A stretch of DNA of 29,532 nucleotides from JBDTDV01 sp039922875 (GTDB lineage Bacteria; Actinomycetota; Actinomycetes; Actinomycetales; Microbacteriaceae): contig JBDTDV010000028.1 of assembly GCA_039922875.1 (NCBI GenBank), positions 1-29,532 of the forward strand, written 5' to 3'. Position numbers and translations under genes: made by a program. Positions 28,080-29,532 of the stretch are shown here, in pieces; the stretch's first letter is position 1, and each line of letters opens with the position of its first letter. The notes below the pieces were generated by a model that ran no database searches, had not been told where the DNA came from, and saw only the letters and a program-made list of their open reading frames with translations.

Positions 28080-29390
28080 ATGACCGATCAGCTTAAACGC
28101 AGCCCATCCAGCCTTCCCCGACCCGTGGCCGCTATCGGCAGCGTCGGGCTGTTGCAAGGCTCGGCACTGTATATTGCGGCGGTGCTCGGTACCGGGGTGC
28201 TGGTGCTGCCGGCGCTCGCGGCGACGTCGGCGGGCCCGGCATCCATCCTTGCCGTTGTCGTGGTTCTGTCGCTGTCCATCCCGCTGGCCGGGACCTTTGC
28301 TGCCCTCGCGGCGCGGTTCCCGGATGCCGGCGGCGTGGCCACTTTCGTGCGGCTCGCCCTGGGCGCAACCACGGCACGGATGGCCGGCTACTGGTTTTAC
28401 TTCGGGGTCTGCGTCGGCGCGCCGGTGGTTGCGGTGCTTGGCTCCTCGTATCTGGTGGCGGTTTTCGATGGCCCGCGCTGGGCGGTGATCCTGGTCGCCG
28501 TTCTGATCCTGATCCCGCCCTTCGCGTTCAACGCGTTTGGCGTGCGGGTTTCCGGATCCGTGCAACTGGTACTCACCGGCGCTCTGGTGCTGATCGTCGT
28601 CGGCGTGGTGCTGGTGTCGGCGCCGGCAGCGCAACCGGGGAATTTCACGCCGTTCCTGCCGCATGGTTGGGCGGGCGTTGGCGCCGCGATCAGCTTGTTT
28701 GTCTGGGCGTTTGCCGGCTGGGAGGCGGTCACCCATATCGCCGGTGAGTTCCGCAACCCGAGGCGCACGATTCCGCTGGCCACCGGGATCGCGATCGCCG
28801 CGGTCGGGGTAGCCTATCTCGCGCTACAAATCGTCACGATCGCGGTCCTCGGCGCGGATGCCGGTGCCAGTCAGGTTCCACTGCTCAAGCTGGTCGCGGT
28901 GTCGGCACCCGGCATCGGCCCGGCCTTCGTCGCGGCCATCGCCGCCGTGGTCGCTCTTGGCGTGCTGAACGCGTATCTCGGTGCATTCGCAAAGCTGGGC
29001 GCCTCCCTCGGCCGGGACGGCGACCTGCCGCGCTGGCTGGCGGCGGGTGCCGAACCCGGCGGTGTGCCCAGGCGCAGCCTCGCCGTTGTCGGGGCGCTTA
29101 CCCTGATCTACTTGTCGGCCTTGATCGTCACCGGCCTCGACCTGACCCTATTCATCCTGATTCACACGACCTGCATGGTCACCGTCTACGCGCTGGGTAT
29201 GCTCGCCGCAACCCGGCTGCTTCGCCGTTTCTCGCTCGGCTGGTGGCTGGCGGCCATCTCCTGCGTTTTGGTAGCCGGACTCGTCGTGCTGGCCGGAGCA
29301 CACCTGGTCGTGCCGGGCATCCTCGCCGTCGTCGCCGTGCTGGTCACCCTGGTCAAGCGCCACCGCGAAGGCGCTGCGCTCGCCGCATAA
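28080..29390 (+). CDS. APC-superfamily amino-acid permease
   Basis: The 436-residue product has about twelve membrane helices and the amino acid-polyamine-organocation pattern. Helix 1 contains the glycine-rich substrate site ALYIAAVLGTGVLVLPALAA. Helix 2 and its loop contain PDAGGVATFVRLALG. The segment WAFAGWEAVTHIAGEFRNPRRTIP is the conserved helix-6 region. AYLGAFAKLGASLGRDGDLPRW follows helix 8. It probably imports an amino acid or a related amine; the substrate is unknown. The start at ATG 28080 has GAGTAT exactly 6 nt upstream, with a weak GAGAG 9 nt upstream as alternative. It follows the GlxA-type regulator by 127 bp, with phased repeats in the gap that suggest activation by that regulator. 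It converges on pstB. Confidence 0.9.
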   Translation: MTDQLKRSPSSLPRPVAAIGSVGLLQGSALYIAAVLGTGVLVLPALAATSAGPASILAVVVVLSLSIPLAGTFAALAARFPDAGGVATFVRLALGATTARMAGYWFYFGVCVGAPVVAVLGSSYLVAVFDGPRWAVILVAVLILIPPFAFNAFGVRVSGSVQLVLTGALVLIVVGVVLVSAPAAQPGNFTPFLPHGWAGVGAAISLFVWAFAGWEAVTHIAGEFRNPRRTIPLATGIAIAAVGVAYLALQIVTIAVLGADAGASQVPLLKLVAVSAPGIGPAFVAAIAAVVALGVLNAYLGAFAKLGASLGRDGDLPRWLAAGAEPGGVPRRSLAVVGALTLIYLSALIVTGLDLTLFILIHTTCMVTVYALGMLAATRLLRRFSLGWWLAAISCVLVAGLVVLAGAHLVVPGILAVVAVLVTLVKRHREGAALAA

Positions 29391-29403
29391 GCGAGGGATC
29401 TGG

Positions 29404-29532
29404 TTAGCCGAACCGGCCGGAGACATAGTCTTCGGTAGCTTGTACGCTCGGGTTCGAGAAGATCGTGGCCGTGTCGTCGTACTCGATCAGCTTGCCGGGT
29501 TTGCCGCTGCCGGCGATGTTGAAGAACGCGGT
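29404..29532 (-). CDS. pstB: Phosphate ABC transporter ATP-binding protein, C-terminal fragment
   Basis: Only the last 42 codons and the stop (TAA, 29404-29406) of this minus-strand gene lie in the window. They read TAFFNIAGSGKPGKLIEYDD, then TATIFSNPSVQATEDYVSGRFG. The pattern of a Phe-rich strand, GxLIEYDxTxxIFxNP and the terminal TEDYVSGRFG is the well-known C-terminus of PstB, the ATPase of the high-affinity PstSCAB phosphate importer. All catalytic motifs and the rest of the operon lie beyond the right edge. The gene is convergent with the APC permease, 13 bp apart. Confidence 0.92.
   Translation of the reverse strand, partial: TAFFNIAGSGKPGKLIEYDDTATIFSNPSVQATEDYVSGRFG

Noticed and set aside
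1..29532. CRISPR array, prophage, integrative element or defence island
   Set aside because: No direct-repeat/spacer array, integrase, transposase, phage or toxin-antitoxin gene was seen. Gene content is ordinary chromosomal metabolism and transport.

Overview
The window is high-GC, densely coded chromosomal DNA from an actinobacterium, most likely a member of the Microbacteriaceae (Leifsonia/Cryobacterium-like). This is judged from remembered family similarity and gene order (glyA-folD, a eukaryotic-type NADP isocitrate dehydrogenase, a tRNA gene without an encoded CCA, frequent GTG/TTG starts, a probable F420-type luciferase-like oxidoreductase), not from a search. It looks like ordinary core and accessory chromosome. 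I see no transposase, integrase, phage gene, CRISPR array, toxin-antitoxin pair or recognisable defence locus.

Layout. 1-2.4 kb: the 3' end of purH, a convergent Lrp/AsnC regulator, and a divergent dimethylargininase gene whose product carries an extra four-helix membrane domain. 2.4-6.5 kb: a 518-bp leader region with a 32-codon ORF, hairpins and 14-bp repeats, then a translationally coupled heterodimeric ABC exporter. 6.6-7.3 kb: a GNAT acetyltransferase overlapping an alkyltransferase-like DNA repair protein (minus strand). 7.5-10.3 kb: icd, a cysteine-less HesB/IscA-like protein and a 5'-3' exonuclease. 10.3-12.8 kb (minus): a luciferase-like oxidoreductase, nagA and a YrdB-like membrane protein. 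13-15.2 kb: an MFS exporter and a class II aldolase (minus). 15.4-18.1 kb: glyA, folD and a YbaK-type deacylase. 18.1-20.8 kb: a gamma-carbonic-anhydrase-like protein (minus), then an NCS1 nucleobase permease coupled to a cysteine hydrolase. 20.8-25.1 kb (minus): galT-galK and a long acyl-CoA dehydrogenase. 25.3-29.5 kb: a lipoprotein, tRNA-Lys (minus), a conserved protein of unknown function, a GlxA-type AraC regulator, an APC amino-acid permease, and the 3' end of pstB (minus).

How the genes work together. glyA and folD form a one-carbon folate operon. galT and galK are the Leloir enzymes, coupled by an ATGA overlap. The permease/cysteine-hydrolase pair looks like uptake plus hydrolysis of a nucleobase-type compound. 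The two ABC half-transporters have complementary degenerate ATPase motifs and should form one heterodimer. The GlxA-type regulator and the APC permease downstream share unusual upstream sequence elements and are probably co-regulated.

The most interesting non-coding signals are: (1) a recurrent arrangement of a -10-like hexamer exactly 6 nt before the start codon at seven genes, suggesting leaderless mRNAs; (2) the leader ORF and repeats before the ABC exporter; (3) a shared GTAGAC/GCATG element with phased TTGGC repeats at the glxA-like/APC locus; (4) a promoter-proximal foldable segment at 26.72-26.81 kb; (5) several 14-15-bp tandem repeats in or next to intergenic gaps; (6) a perfect 18-bp inverted repeat after purH. 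I do not see an unmistakable new multi-gene system.
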